A DNA stretch of 64,000 bases, from positions 125,496,001 through 125,560,000 of the forward strand of contig CM032233.1 in assembly GCA_019009955.1 (NCBI GenBank). Reading direction: 5' to 3'. Both the position numbers and the translations under genes were made by a program. Source of the DNA: Riptortus pedestris (lineage: Eukaryota > Arthropoda > Insecta > Hemiptera > Alydidae). The notes below the pieces were generated by a model. That model was not told the DNA's origin and did no database searches. It was given only the letters and a program-made list of their open reading frames with translations. The stretch's first letter is position 1. Each line of letters opens with the position of its first letter. This document shows positions 10,970-21,133 of this stretch, piece after piece.

Positions 10970-11440
10970 TGATTTGTTGGGAATGGGTCGTAGCTCTATC
11001 CCTTCTCAGATCCTGGACAGTCGTTCCCAGTGTCCGGTGAAATTCTTGAGCCCATAGTTCAAACCGATATAAGGGCTCTTCTTGAAATTAATCAAGGCAT
11101 CACTAAGTATTATCATGACAGGCATCGCCTTAGGAAAGAAACGTCTTTCAAAGAAGGAGATGAAATTGTGTTTAGAACAAGGAACGACCGGCATTGGCAA
11201 AAGGGAAGAGTTTAAAGGAAGACAGAAGAGCCAAGGAGCTAGTGGATCTGCCGACAGGAAGCTGCTGAGACGGAACAGCTGCCAGATGAAGAGCTCCAGA
11301 ACGAAGGCGAATGCCAAGGACTTGAGGAGCTCCGGACATCTGCTGCTCTTCCCCAGCACCTCAGAGGACAACCTGCCACGCCCTGGCCTGTTCACCCCTA
11401 GGTTCGGTTGTCCTATCATGCCTCCAGACCGTCTTAACCT
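10970..11440 (+). pseudogene. Gypsy integrase C-terminal domain fragment
   Basis: Plus-strand reading: LLGMGRSSIPSQ (the 'xLLMGRRxRxxxP' block after the core), a frame change, then ALLEINQGITKYYHDRH and EGDEIVFRTRNDRHWQKG. The latter is the SH3-like GDxVRFR...W..G.V motif of Gypsy integrases. At least two frame interruptions are present. The 3' side leads to a purine-rich CTTCGGAGGAAGA followed by TGTTATAGGG, which resembles a polypurine tract and LTR start. Confidence 0.7.
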
Positions 11441-11463
11441 GTGATCCAGTCTTCGGAGGAAGA

Positions 11464-11570
11464 TGTTATAGGGTCTCTATGTAATAAAAATATATAACCT
11501 CTTTGGGGAGGTTATGTATAACCAGCCGTCAGTGAAGTTCATCTACGGTCTTGTCATCATTGTGTTAACA
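11464..11570 (+). mobile_element. Possible start of a Gypsy 3' LTR
   Basis: TGTTATAGGGTCTC directly follows GGAGGAAGA. TTGTGTTAACA at 11560-11570 would close a very short TG...CA unit. The end is not certain and no partner LTR is in the window. Confidence 0.3.
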
Positions 11571-11755
11571 TTCTTTTGGTTAGGTTAGTTATATAACCTT
11601 AAAACACTGGTTAGTTTACACATCACCTACACGATGTACATTTTTGCTATGCGAAATCCTCCTTAGACTACTTATAATAATATTGTGTTAATGTAGCCCA
11701 GATTTCAATGCTGAATTTTCTAGAATAATTTAGAATGTTACTTGACGTGTTTTAG

Positions 11756-11906
11756 GAGGAGACAGGAGAAGAGGCTAACATTACGACAAGCAGGCTTACG
11801 TTCGTCCCCACGACAGAAGACGACGGGAAACCGATCACCTGCAGAGCGGAGAATCCCAATGTGACTGGACTCTACCTCGATACCAACTGGAACCTAAGGG
11901 TTGTCT
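11756..11906 (+). CDS. Sidestep-family Ig receptor, exon B (second half of the Ig domain)
   Basis: Encodes EETGEEANITTSRLTF, then TEDDGKPITCRAENPNVTG and a closing WNLRVV. This is the E-F-G strands of the same Ig domain as exon A: DxGxxxxC with the second disulphide Cys, the CRAENP motif typical of Side proteins, and the W-x-L-x-V end strand. The acceptor is TGTTTTAG at 11748-11755 and the donor is GTAAGT at 11907. It enters in phase 0 from exon A and leaves after the first base of a Tyr codon (phase 1), which exon C completes. There is an N-glycosylation sequon in NVT. Together with exon A it forms one complete C2-type Ig domain. Confidence 0.9.
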
Positions 11907-12130
11907 GTAAGTACTGTGCAAAATCTTTATTCTAAACTAGCAGCTATCCCCGTCCTTGACGGATTGAAATAAAATTTGTTTTGTTTGTTGTTTTTCCAAA
12001 CAAAAAATAAATTGTATTTGTACAAGATAATCCCGTTACTTTCATCATATTACACACATGTTTTATAGTATGCACTGGAAGTGTTCACCCGTTTACTTAG
12101 TGTATCCGCGAATGCGAGTGGATTGAAAAG

Positions 12131-12853
12131 TGCGTCACGCAGGGACTGCGTTAACTAAAAAGATTTCCCTTGTGCGTTACATTTGCATTAATCTCAAAAA
12201 GTAAAAATTCAATGAGAACAATGTTTTTTTATTATTATTTATTAACGTCCCCTTTTTGCAACTAAGGCTAATTGGGACGGGTTATCTACAGGTTACCCTT
12301 TTCTACCCAGGGTGAGACTTTGGATGTTATTTAATGAATTCCGTCACTAAATAATTTCCAACAATGTTTTGTATTTAGGCTTCAAATAATGTGTTTCATA
12401 ATATAACAGCTTATTGTTATTATGACATTAGTAGGTGGTTTATTGACGGCCGAAAACTAAAAAACGCAAATATTTCGGTTAGTAATCAAGATAATGAAAA
12501 TTTGGAAATAACCATATTTACATAAAATTAAATTTTCAATAACATTGATTCTATATACGTGTTCAATCCGCCGCATAATAACGGAGATCTTTCAAATTTT
12601 TGAAATCCCTCCACTTTAACCCCCCTCCCTTCCTGGTCCGATTTTAGCCGTTAACGAACTTCATCATCATTTTTGCATAAAAAGTTTAAATATCGAAATT
12701 GGTATCGATCAGACAAAAATGCTACCACTAGAGCGTTAACCACTCATTTTCGACACCTCCTGGTTAGAATCGATGGACATTTGAGGAAACATTTCGAAAA
12801 TCGGTCATGAGTACGACCTCAATAGCTGAATTCCCTTAGGGAAAATCTATTAA
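12131..12853 (+). mobile_element. HINE interrupted by a LINE 3' end
   Basis: Left end TGCGTCACGCAGGGACTGCG, core, a degenerate right end AATAGCTGAATTCCCTTAGG. No (TA)n remains. A 132-bp insertion (12228-12359) splits the left half. The uninterrupted equivalent is visible in the copy at 49751 (GAGAACAATATTTGGTATTT). Confidence 0.78.
12228..12359 (-). mobile_element. 5'-truncated LINE 3' end with target duplication
   Basis: The minus strand ends ...CCTTAGTTGCAAAAAGGGG then ACGTTAATAAATAATAAT, a microsatellite-like tail. It is flanked by direct repeats AACAATGTTTT (12217-12227 and 12360-12370), an 11-bp target duplication. A second copy of the same 3' end lies at 34127-34255 on the plus strand. 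Family unknown; LINE is inferred from the tail and TSD. Confidence 0.7.
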
Positions 12854-13286
12854 AATACATTTCATTTTCATCACATACCAAATACGTACCTTCTGTTCAC
12901 ACCGTCTTGTTCTACACGAGGCTATTGTTTTGCTGCAACATAATACAATGCATAGCATTAGTTAGATTAATGTATTATTAGAGTGTAGTGCGGGTAGATG
13001 TCACAAGAAGGCAGCACAAGACAGAGCTACCCGAGAGAGGATAATCCCAAAATTACTTATTGCTAAGATATCTAGACCGTTCCCAGGCTACTAGGATTAA
13101 GCCTACACTCGGCAAAAGAGAACGAGTTCAGTTTGGCCTAGTCCTTCGCCCAGGCTACACATATTGACAGCACTTCAGTATAGCACATCACCCAGGCTCA
13201 GCTGCCCATCATCGCTGCCAGTCAGCCATTTGGGACATCTATGACATCACCTCAAGGGGTGTAGCACACAATCTCAGGCCATCTCT

Positions 13287-13907
<621 letters not shown>

Positions 13908-14140
13908 CAGCTGTGTTACATGAGATCTCCCTAGTTGAGTAGCTAAGTAATTAGTTAGTATCCATTACTTACATTATTAGTTTATCAATAGCCCTAAGTT
14001 ATTATCATTTCCAAAGGAAACTTTTTAGCAGATTTCCCATAAGGGAAATCAGCTATGGAGGGCATACTCATGACCGGTGAAAATTTTCTTCAATGCTCCA
14101 GCCTACCCAGGACAGGACGAAACTGAGGTCCGGTCAAAAT

Positions 14141-14175
<35 letters not shown>

Positions 14176-14189
<14 letters not shown>

Positions 14190-15292
14190 GTAACCTCTGT
14201 CTGTACATTGATTTTATTCGGCAAATTTCACGATAACTTTTCGTTTCACATGTCATAGACACCATAACTGCATTTTGTTTCTTTCGTGTATGTTTGTTTG
14301 TTTGTTTGTTTGTTACCTTTTCACGCATAAACAGCTGAACCGAATTTTATGAAACTTGGTATGTATATTACTACTAGCCCAACTTAGACTTAAGGCTATA
14401 TTAATATTCTCTAAGACAAACAGGAGTGGGGGTTATGCCTCCCTTATAACCCCCACTCCTGTTTGCCACAAAAGACTCAACCTAACTAAACCAAACTCGG
14501 TATGTGAATTAGTACTAACGCCTTCCTTATAATAAGCCATACTAACATTTCTAGGGGCTGGCAGGAGTGGGGGTTATAAGGGAGGCCAGAAATTAATAAT
14601 AGTGATATTTCGTTTCCTATTGCTTTTTCAGCAAATATGCCCATAACAAAAGTTGTTTATTTTGTAATTTAGAGTAACTTTTGTTATATGCACTCTTGCC
14701 GTATACGGAAGTATAAATGAGTTATACGCTAAAAATTATAGCGGGAGTCAACAATTTTATTTGGCACAAAAAACTCAACCGAACTAAATAAAACACTCAG
14801 TATGTGTATTAGCACTAACGCCTTTCTTATAATAAGCCATACTATTTCTAGGGACGGGCAGGAGTGGGGGTTATATGGGAGGCCTGAAATTAAAAATAGT
14901 GATTTCCTATTGGGGTTTCGGCAAATATGCACATAACAAAAGTTGTTTATTTTGTTATTTTGAGAAATTTGCTCAACACTTCTTTTCAATATGAACTACC
15001 AGGTACCTCAAATAAAAAAATTGATTCAAATGTATGTCAATATTTTCTCATTAATAATGCAAATCTATGCATAATGCACAGGAAACGGGAAATATGACAA
15101 TATGCAGGGCAGTGAATTCTTACATAAAAAAATAATTTTATTATTAACAAATCCACAGAAATGACGGGTGTTAACCCTAAACACTGGGACGGGTAAATGC
15201 CAAAATATTGTGCAAAGTAAAGCCTTGCCAAAAATATACCATCACCATTCAGCCTCAAATGAATTCCCGAGCGAAGCCGGGTATCTGAGCTA

Positions 15293-15293
<1 letters not shown>
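14176..15293 (+). mobile_element. Non-autonomous Helitron-like element, copy 1
   Basis: Begins AAATTGTAACCTCTGTCTG and ends AATTCCCGAGCGAAGCCGGG, then TATCTGAGCTAG followed by T. That is a GC-rich hairpin about 9 bases before CTAG, the classical Helitron 3' end (CTRR, T target). Inside are a GTTT tetranucleotide run (14291-14312), the block GCTGAACCGAATTTTATGAA, and partial about 300-bp tandem units carrying GGGCAGGAGTGGGGGTTAT. It sits inside a (TA)n tract. No protein coding. The 5' TC end could not be fixed. Confidence 0.75.
14417..14465. repeat. Perfect fold-back inside Helitron copy 1
   Basis: Arms of 20 bp (14417-14436 and 14446-14465) are exact reverse complements around a 9-bp spacer. 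The 29 bases 14437-14465 are the exact inverse of the sequence expected here from copy 2 (21362-21390). About 140 bp of the normal unit is missing afterwards. Confidence 0.9.
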
Positions 15294-15346
<53 letters not shown>

Positions 15347-15914
15347 CTGTTAACGCTCTAGCGGTCGCAATTTTTGTTAGATCGTTACTAAACTCGATTT
15401 TTAATCGTTTTATGTAAAAAGAAAGATCAAGTTCGTTAATGGCTGAAATCGGACGAGTGGGAGGGGGGGGGGGGGTTTAGAGGGTGATTTTTGAAAATTC
15501 GAAATATCTCCATTACTATACGTCGGATCGAAACATTGCATAAAACCAATCTTATTGAAAATTAAATGTACTGTAAATATTGTTATATACACTTATTCTC
15601 TATCTTGAATATTAACCGAGATATTTGCATTTGTCAGTTAATAAACCACATTTTTGGAAGTTTAAATACCATCAATTGTTTTCAAGACACCTTTATTATA
15701 CTCGATAAATGCCAATATATTATCGTGAGAAGTTGGCACACCTGTTTGTTTACGTTTCAGGTGCTTCCCGTCTGGAGGTTTCTTATTATCGTTTGTATTT
15801 ATCCACTTGATGTTGACGGTGCTATTGTGTTATATTATTGTGTATGCAGATTTATCTATTGTCAAACATCACGAGGGAAATCTGATTAGTTTACGCAGCC
15901 CCTGCGTGACGGGT

Positions 15915-16507
15915 TTTTTATTATTTTTAATTTCTCGTTATACGTTAAGCAAGAAATATATATATTTTGATTTTCACCTTGTACGAATGTTGTTTTATTA
16001 TCATGCACCACCTCCCACAAAAGAGGTAAGCATAGCTAAAAATGGCAATCATGAAAGCAGTCGGTGTTAGGAGCGTCAAGTGAAACTCCTAGCCGCTACT
16101 ACTGACAGCTATGTATGACTATGATGATTGAATGAAGATCAATGAATTTATGTTTAAAACAGTCGAAATAAATATGGTTCCTATATAACGATTGCTTTAG
16201 CTAGACGTAAGTACAAAGTATATGACCGAATTTCATTCTGGCAAACTCCCGTAACACTTGAGAATTATGAGGTCGTTACCGGAAATTGGAAGTAATAACA
16301 TTGAATTTAGTACTACATGGTAACTTTTAATAATGAAAAATTTATTCTAAACACAATTTACTATTTTCATTCATTCCATAAAGCCGACGATCATAAGTTT
16401 TGACTTCAAAGTAATCTCTTTTACAAAGTAATAAAATAACAATATCATTTATATCCTAAATAAATATAGTTCAAGGAGAAATGGCCGAAGGTCAGTAGAT
16501 GAAAAAG
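15915..16507. other. Unassigned intronic sequence
   Basis: AT-rich; no gene or repeat family recognised. Confidence 0.5.
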
Positions 16508-17463
16508 CCCGTCACGCAGGGGCTGCGTAAACTAAGCAGATTTCCCACGTGAATTTTTACAAAAGAGAAATCTGCATACTGCTAATATTTAATACCACCG
16601 TGAGTAAATACAAACGGTAATGAGAAATCGTTAATACTGCAATTTATAATGAATAAGAATAATTCATACTTTAATAACTAAATTTTTAGTAGTCCAAGAA
16701 ATAATGGAGGAAGTAGGGGGGGGGGGGCATCAACAGAACGTAGTTGCATATTCTCACAAAGTAAAATGTTAGAAGACAAGAACGGTTAGGTTACACGAGT
16801 GCCGAACTAATCCGGAAACTTCCGACAATAGCCGCACACACACTTAATAAAAATGCAAATATCTCGTTTAGTATTCAAGATAGAGAATAAATGTATATAA
16901 AAAAATTTATAGTAAATTTAATTTGCAATAAGATTGGTTATATACACATTTTTGATCCGACGTATAGTAACATTTATTATACGAAATACATGCAAATATG
17001 TTCTGGTGACCCCCCCCCCCGTCATAAGTTTTTAGACTACTTAAATTTGATTGCTTATGATAATAATTATTTTTTTTTATTTACAGTACTAGAATAGTAA
17101 ATAGATTTTAACCCTCGTATTACCGACCTCTCCCAGGTCGCAAGGATTACCAAGGGGGGGGGGGGGGGGGCTCCTCGAGCCCACAACTTAAATACCTTTT
17201 ATTTTGGTTCTATAATTTTTTTAAAATTTTTATTTCTATTGGATTATGTTTAATGAACGTTTCTTATGACACCTGTGAAAAAAAAAATTAAATACAAAAA
17301 TAAAAATAAATTAAAAAAAAAGTTCGGATGGGGAAAAAAGGATGACTTTAAATTAAATGTAATTTTATTCTACAAGAGGAACATATCTAAACATTGTTAG
17401 AATAAAAAGTTATCTATATCTAAGTAATTATAACATTATAATAGAATAATAATTTAAGAAAAT

Positions 17464-17883
17464 CTAATTATCAGATTCGTAATTGCAATTATCGGTGCTT
17501 TTGCACAATAATTTTTTTTCCGAGTGTTTGTTATACACTGAACGTTTACATTTGAAGCAACGCTGCTTAGATTTTGATAGGTTGTTGTATTTTTCTTTTT
17601 TTGATTTGGCTTCTCTAACACAAGTGTAACACCTTAGCCTTCCACTTGATGAACCTTGTTCCTCCAATTGGGGATAAGTCAGTTCTCGCCCTAGAACATG
17701 CTCCATGGCCTTCACTGAAGATCTAGGAATGCCCACAAGATTTTCACTCCTTTCAGCAACACACAATTTTACTAAACTCTCAGATAGTTCAAATAAAAAG
17801 TACTTTCTTCGGCCAGCACTATTTCTTCTCCATGTTGTGTCCAGGATGCAGCATGGACTAACTGTTCCCCTAGTTGGGAACAA
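17464..17883 (-). pseudogene. piggyBac transposase C-terminal fragment (cysteine-rich domain)
   Basis: 139 codons on the minus strand. RRKYFLFELSESLVKLCV, a linker, then RCYTCVREAKSKKEKY and QRCFKCKRSVYNKHSEKKLL. The CxxC...CxxC...H pattern with basic spacing is the zinc-binding cysteine-rich domain at the end of piggyBac transposases, known to contact the terminal repeats. The DDD catalytic region upstream is gone, so it cannot transpose by itself. It lies inside the TTAA-flanked element. Confidence 0.82.
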
Positions 17884-17983
17884 CCTAGAAAATCTTCTCT
17901 TTTCTAAAAAAATAACCTATCAGGAGCAATAATTATAACCATCTCAGTAATATATTTTTTATATGAAAGAAATTATATGGGGA

Positions 17984-18000
<17 letters not shown>

Positions 18001-18035
<35 letters not shown>

Positions 18036-18045
18036 TTTTTATTGG
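18001..18045. repeat. (TA)n then T-run inside piggyBac remnant
   Basis: Dinucleotide tract at 17987-18028 followed by poly-T, close to the deleted part of the transposase. Confidence 0.8.
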
Positions 18046-18671
18046 GGAAAAAAAACTTGAGAAGGTTTGTGTATGTTAAAATTACATCAAAGTAATTATT
18101 ATTTGAGCAATATAATTTATAACACTTGAATTACTAGTTAAAAGTAGTATTAAATATCAGGTGGCTCGAGGAGCCCCCCCTTGGTACTTAAGTGTATAAA
18201 TACCCCTTGCATTACCAAGGGGGGGCTCCTCGAGCCCATACGTCAATAAAAATGTTTTTCTCAACATAGAAATTTTTTTATTTAATTTTGTTGTTATGCC
18301 CTCATACTAGGATGTTTTTCTGAGAAATACATACAATTTCAAAAATATCCCATTAAAATTGGGTGATAAGGGAACAAAAACAAAAAGTTGTGGGCTCAAG
18401 GAGCCCCCCCCCTTGGTACTTCTAGGGTTAATAAAATTGATATGTTATATTCAGATATATTTCAGTAATTGTTTTTCCTTCCGGGGAGAGGAGGAGACCT
18501 GTTTGTTTACATATCAGACGCTTCCCGTTGGGAGGGGAAAGATTTCTCATTACCGCTTGTATTTATTCACTTAATATTTACGGTTGTGTTCTGATACCAG
18601 TGTGTAGATTTATCTTTTCTTAAACTCCACGAGGGGAATCTGCTTAGTTTACGCAGCCCCTGCGTGACGAA

Positions 18672-18965
18672 CTTTTTATATGAACCCGTCAACGGCGCGC
18701 AAAACAGCTGGTGTCCTATATTTTCCTCAGCGCTGTATGCTGATTGTTCAGTCATGCTCGGATAAACATTCCTATTAAAGCACTCGTCTCCGAAATCAGT
18801 TGGCTCATTGATTTCAATTCGGGCACAGTCTAAAGCTCCGATAACCCTAGGTAAAGGGAATATCCTCTCCCACATTATTTTTGCATCATTAAGTTCGGCC
18901 TGAGTCTAGGGAAATTTAATCCAATCTTGTGATTTTGCTATTATCCTCCTTACCATTACATAGCC
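18672..18965 (-). pseudogene. PIF/Harbinger (HARBI1-like) transposase fragment
   Basis: Minus-strand translation: SQDWIKFP, one stop, then LNDAKIMWERIFPLPRVIGA, followed by LDCARIEINEPTDFGDE and FNRNVYPSM. The 'xxIGAxDCTHIxIxxPxxxxxxxxNRxxxxSxN' block around the first catalytic Asp of HARBI1-like DDE nucleases is clear. The remaining catalytic residues are lost where the HINE left end begins (18670). Harbinger identification is from motif recall. Confidence 0.72.
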
Positions 18966-19095
18966 AATTGCCCAGCAGACTGCAATCCAACGTCTTCAGT
19001 CATTCCTCTCCAACACCCTCCATTGCGTACAAATCCAACACACAAATTTCCATTTTCTTCCTTTCAAGTTCTCGTTCTGCATTTTACAATAAAAA

Positions 19096-19710
19096 TCCGT
19101 CGGGCTGAGTAAACTAAGCAGATTTCCCACGTGAAGTTTTACAATAGAGAAATCTGCATACTGATAACACTTAACACCAACGTGAGTAAAAACAAACGGT
19201 AATGAAAAATCATTCAGTTAATAAGCTCCAAATGGAAATGGCTCCTGAATTGTAAACAAATAGGTCTGCCAGCCACTCAGAGCTGAACAGATAAATAGAC
19301 ATATTCTTCAGATAAATAACACATTAACTTTATTGCAAACTATTTACTATTACTAGTACTGCAATTTATAATGAATAAGAATAATTTTTTATATTTTAAG
19401 TGGAACAGAACGTATTTGCATATATCTCACAAAGAAAAAGCTTACCCCACAAGACGGTTAGAAGCTCACACGAGAGCCGAAGCAGTTTCAGAAACGGCCG
19501 AACTAATCCCCAAACTTACGACAATACCCGATCTCATCTTGTCCGTTATCCACACACACTTAATAAAAATACAAATATCTCGTTTAATATTCAAGATAGA
19601 GAATAAATCTATATAACAATATTTATAGAAAATTTGCAATAAGATTGGTTTTATATACTTTTTCGATCCGACGTATAGTAACGGAGATATGTCGAATTTT
19701 CGATTTTGCT
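19096..19710 (+). mobile_element. HINE, right half missing
   Basis: Left end TCCGTCGGGCTGAGTAAACT (the hairpin arm is damaged), then AAGCAGATTTCCCACGTGAA and the core up to ACGGAGATATGTCGAATTTT. It stops before the (TA)n. Confidence 0.75.
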
Positions 19711-20524
19711 TTAGTTAAAGGGATTTTTGACCAGTGAACCACGTACATTTTTCTAATGCCAGTATCCAAACGGCAACTCGCCTTGTGACATCGCCATCTA
19801 TAACCATTAGAGCTACTTTATAATTTCATTATGTGACCTTTCCGGCATTGTCTCTGTTTAAGGAGCTGGAATTTTTCTTGAAGAAAATTAATTGTTTTGT
19901 CCATATTTTTAAAACCATCGTAAAACCTAAATAAAACTTAATTCAAAATGCAAATACCAAAAATCATATGTTTTAATTTTGGTAACCAAATATCATGTAA
20001 TCGAGTACTAATATCACTAATAGTATGGTTATATTTTGAACAATAAATTATAGATGCGGGTCTAAAATTAAAAATACCCCAAATAATTTTCAAGGCATGA
20101 GAAATGATGGGAAGCTCGACTTAGGAGGGCTGAGGTGTGACATGATTAGAACGACCAAAATTAATAAGAGTTTGAAACACTAGCTACAACTAGTAGTTAC
20201 TCGAATTTTACACCTTCTACGTAACTGGGACCTAGTTAAACTTTACATAGGAAATGTCTAGAAAGTACTTAACACCGCCTAGTTAATAGTCCCATCTAGT
20301 CTTTATTATCTTAAACCCATCAATATCCGAAACGATTCAGTTTATGGGAGATAGGAATTCTCAACCACTCCTCCTCCTTCAATCTCTTTCATCAGACGTT
20401 CTTTGTGGACACTAATTTTTTTTTAATTACTTCTACGAGCTAAAAGAAGTATTCTAATAGAGAGAAATCTCGTTTTTCAGATGTCAACGGAATTACCCGT
20501 TTTTGACACTCCCTGAACCCACGA
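19711..20524. other. Unassigned intronic sequence
   Basis: No recognisable feature. Confidence 0.5.
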
Positions 20525-20740
20525 TTGTCAGATATGAAATATTTAGTTACGAGCCTATCCTGTTTATTGATAGATATTTTGGACATAACTCACCAAGACG
20601 CTTTCACTCAAATAAGAAAACTCATAATTAATGACTGGAATAATTTATGGTATAACACTGACAGTAAACTTAGAGAAATCAAATCAAACACAAAATTGAA
20701 GATAAAAACTAAGATGATAAAAAAAAAATTGTATATAGGA
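20525..20740 (+). pseudogene. LINE (Jockey/CR1-like) ORF2 tail fragment
   Basis: The frame reads DAFTQIRKLIINDWNNLWYN, then TDSKLREIKSN. The 'W...W....NKLxxIKP' pattern is the segment after the RNase H-like region in Jockey-type LINE ORF2 proteins. Nothing upstream is preserved. Weak but specific match. Confidence 0.45.
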
Positions 20741-21093
20741 GTGCCGTGTGGGTTAAGCCGTGGGTACATCGACCACTACACTCAGTAAGCAGTAAATAGG
20801 TGCAGGTTCGATCCCAGCCAGTTCACTAGTCCCCTACCAGAGTGCGTATCAGCGGGAGTCTTACGACTAATATACGTTTGACAGCCCCTCGGCATGACTA
20901 ACGACTATGACTCATTTAGATCCCGTCCACTGGCAAGATGGCACAAGGTGAACTTGACAAAGGCCCTCGTGGAACAGCGGCTTCAGTCTACTGGAGATTA
21001 CTCATTCCAGGCCCTCGTCGTGTTGATTACGGATTCCTCGAACGTACCTCGGGGCTGACTAAAGATATCAAAGGTCTATAGTGTCAACCAAAA

Positions 21094-21098
<5 letters not shown>
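20741..21098 (+). mobile_element. tRNA-derived SINE, near full length
   Basis: RNA polymerase III A box GTGCCGTGTGGGTTAAGCC and B box GGTTCGATCCC lie about 45 bp apart, followed by a body with GACAGCCCCTCGGCATGACT and CAGTCTACTGGAGATTACTC, and a tail GTCTATAGTGTCAACC that runs into (TA)n. Relatives: 39218-39258 (head only), 56176-56460, 10146-10340. Confidence 0.75.

Positions 21099-21112
<14 letters not shown>

Positions 21113-21133
<21 letters not shown>

Larger units (their letters stand above)
14025..15914 (-). mobile_element. HINE split by a Helitron-like insertion in its (TA)n
   Basis: The right end (TTAGCAGATTTCCCATAAGG) and start of (TA)n occupy 14025-14175. The remaining (TA)n, core and left end (CGCAGCCCCTGCGTGACGGG) occupy 15294-15914. 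Both halves are in the same orientation and resume at the same point of the element. Confidence 0.85.
17112..18427 (-). mobile_element. piggyBac-type element, internally deleted
   Basis: Flanked by TTAA on both sides (17108-17111 and 18428-18431), the piggyBac target duplication. Ends are CCCTCGTATTACC and, inverted, CCCTAGAAGTACC. Subterminal repeats of the form ACCAAGGGGGGGCTCCTCGAG occur at about 17138-17180, 18168-18191 (inverse), 18213-18238 and 18384-18417 (inverse). At about 1.3 kb it is roughly half the usual autonomous length. It keeps only the transposase C-terminus. Confidence 0.85.
16508..18670. mobile_element. Inverted pair of HINE left halves (head-to-head), with piggyBac insertion
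   Basis: 16508-16990 is a plus-strand left half (CCCGTCACGCAGGGGCTGCG onward). From 16992 the sequence turns into a minus-strand left half that ends at 18670 with CGCAGCCCCTGCGTGACGAA. Neither half has a right end or (TA)n. The minus half is interrupted at ATAGTAAATAG by a piggyBac remnant, after which AATAAAATTGATATGTTATA resumes the HINE, as in the copy at 48.9 kb. Confidence 0.75.

Noticed and set aside
11082..11444. 120-aa plus-strand ORF as an independent gene
   Set aside because: It is a different frame over the Gypsy integrase C-terminal fragment, with no signature of its own.
20741..20840. A true tRNA gene
   Set aside because: A and B boxes are present but the cloverleaf does not close; the downstream body and repeated copies show it is a SINE.
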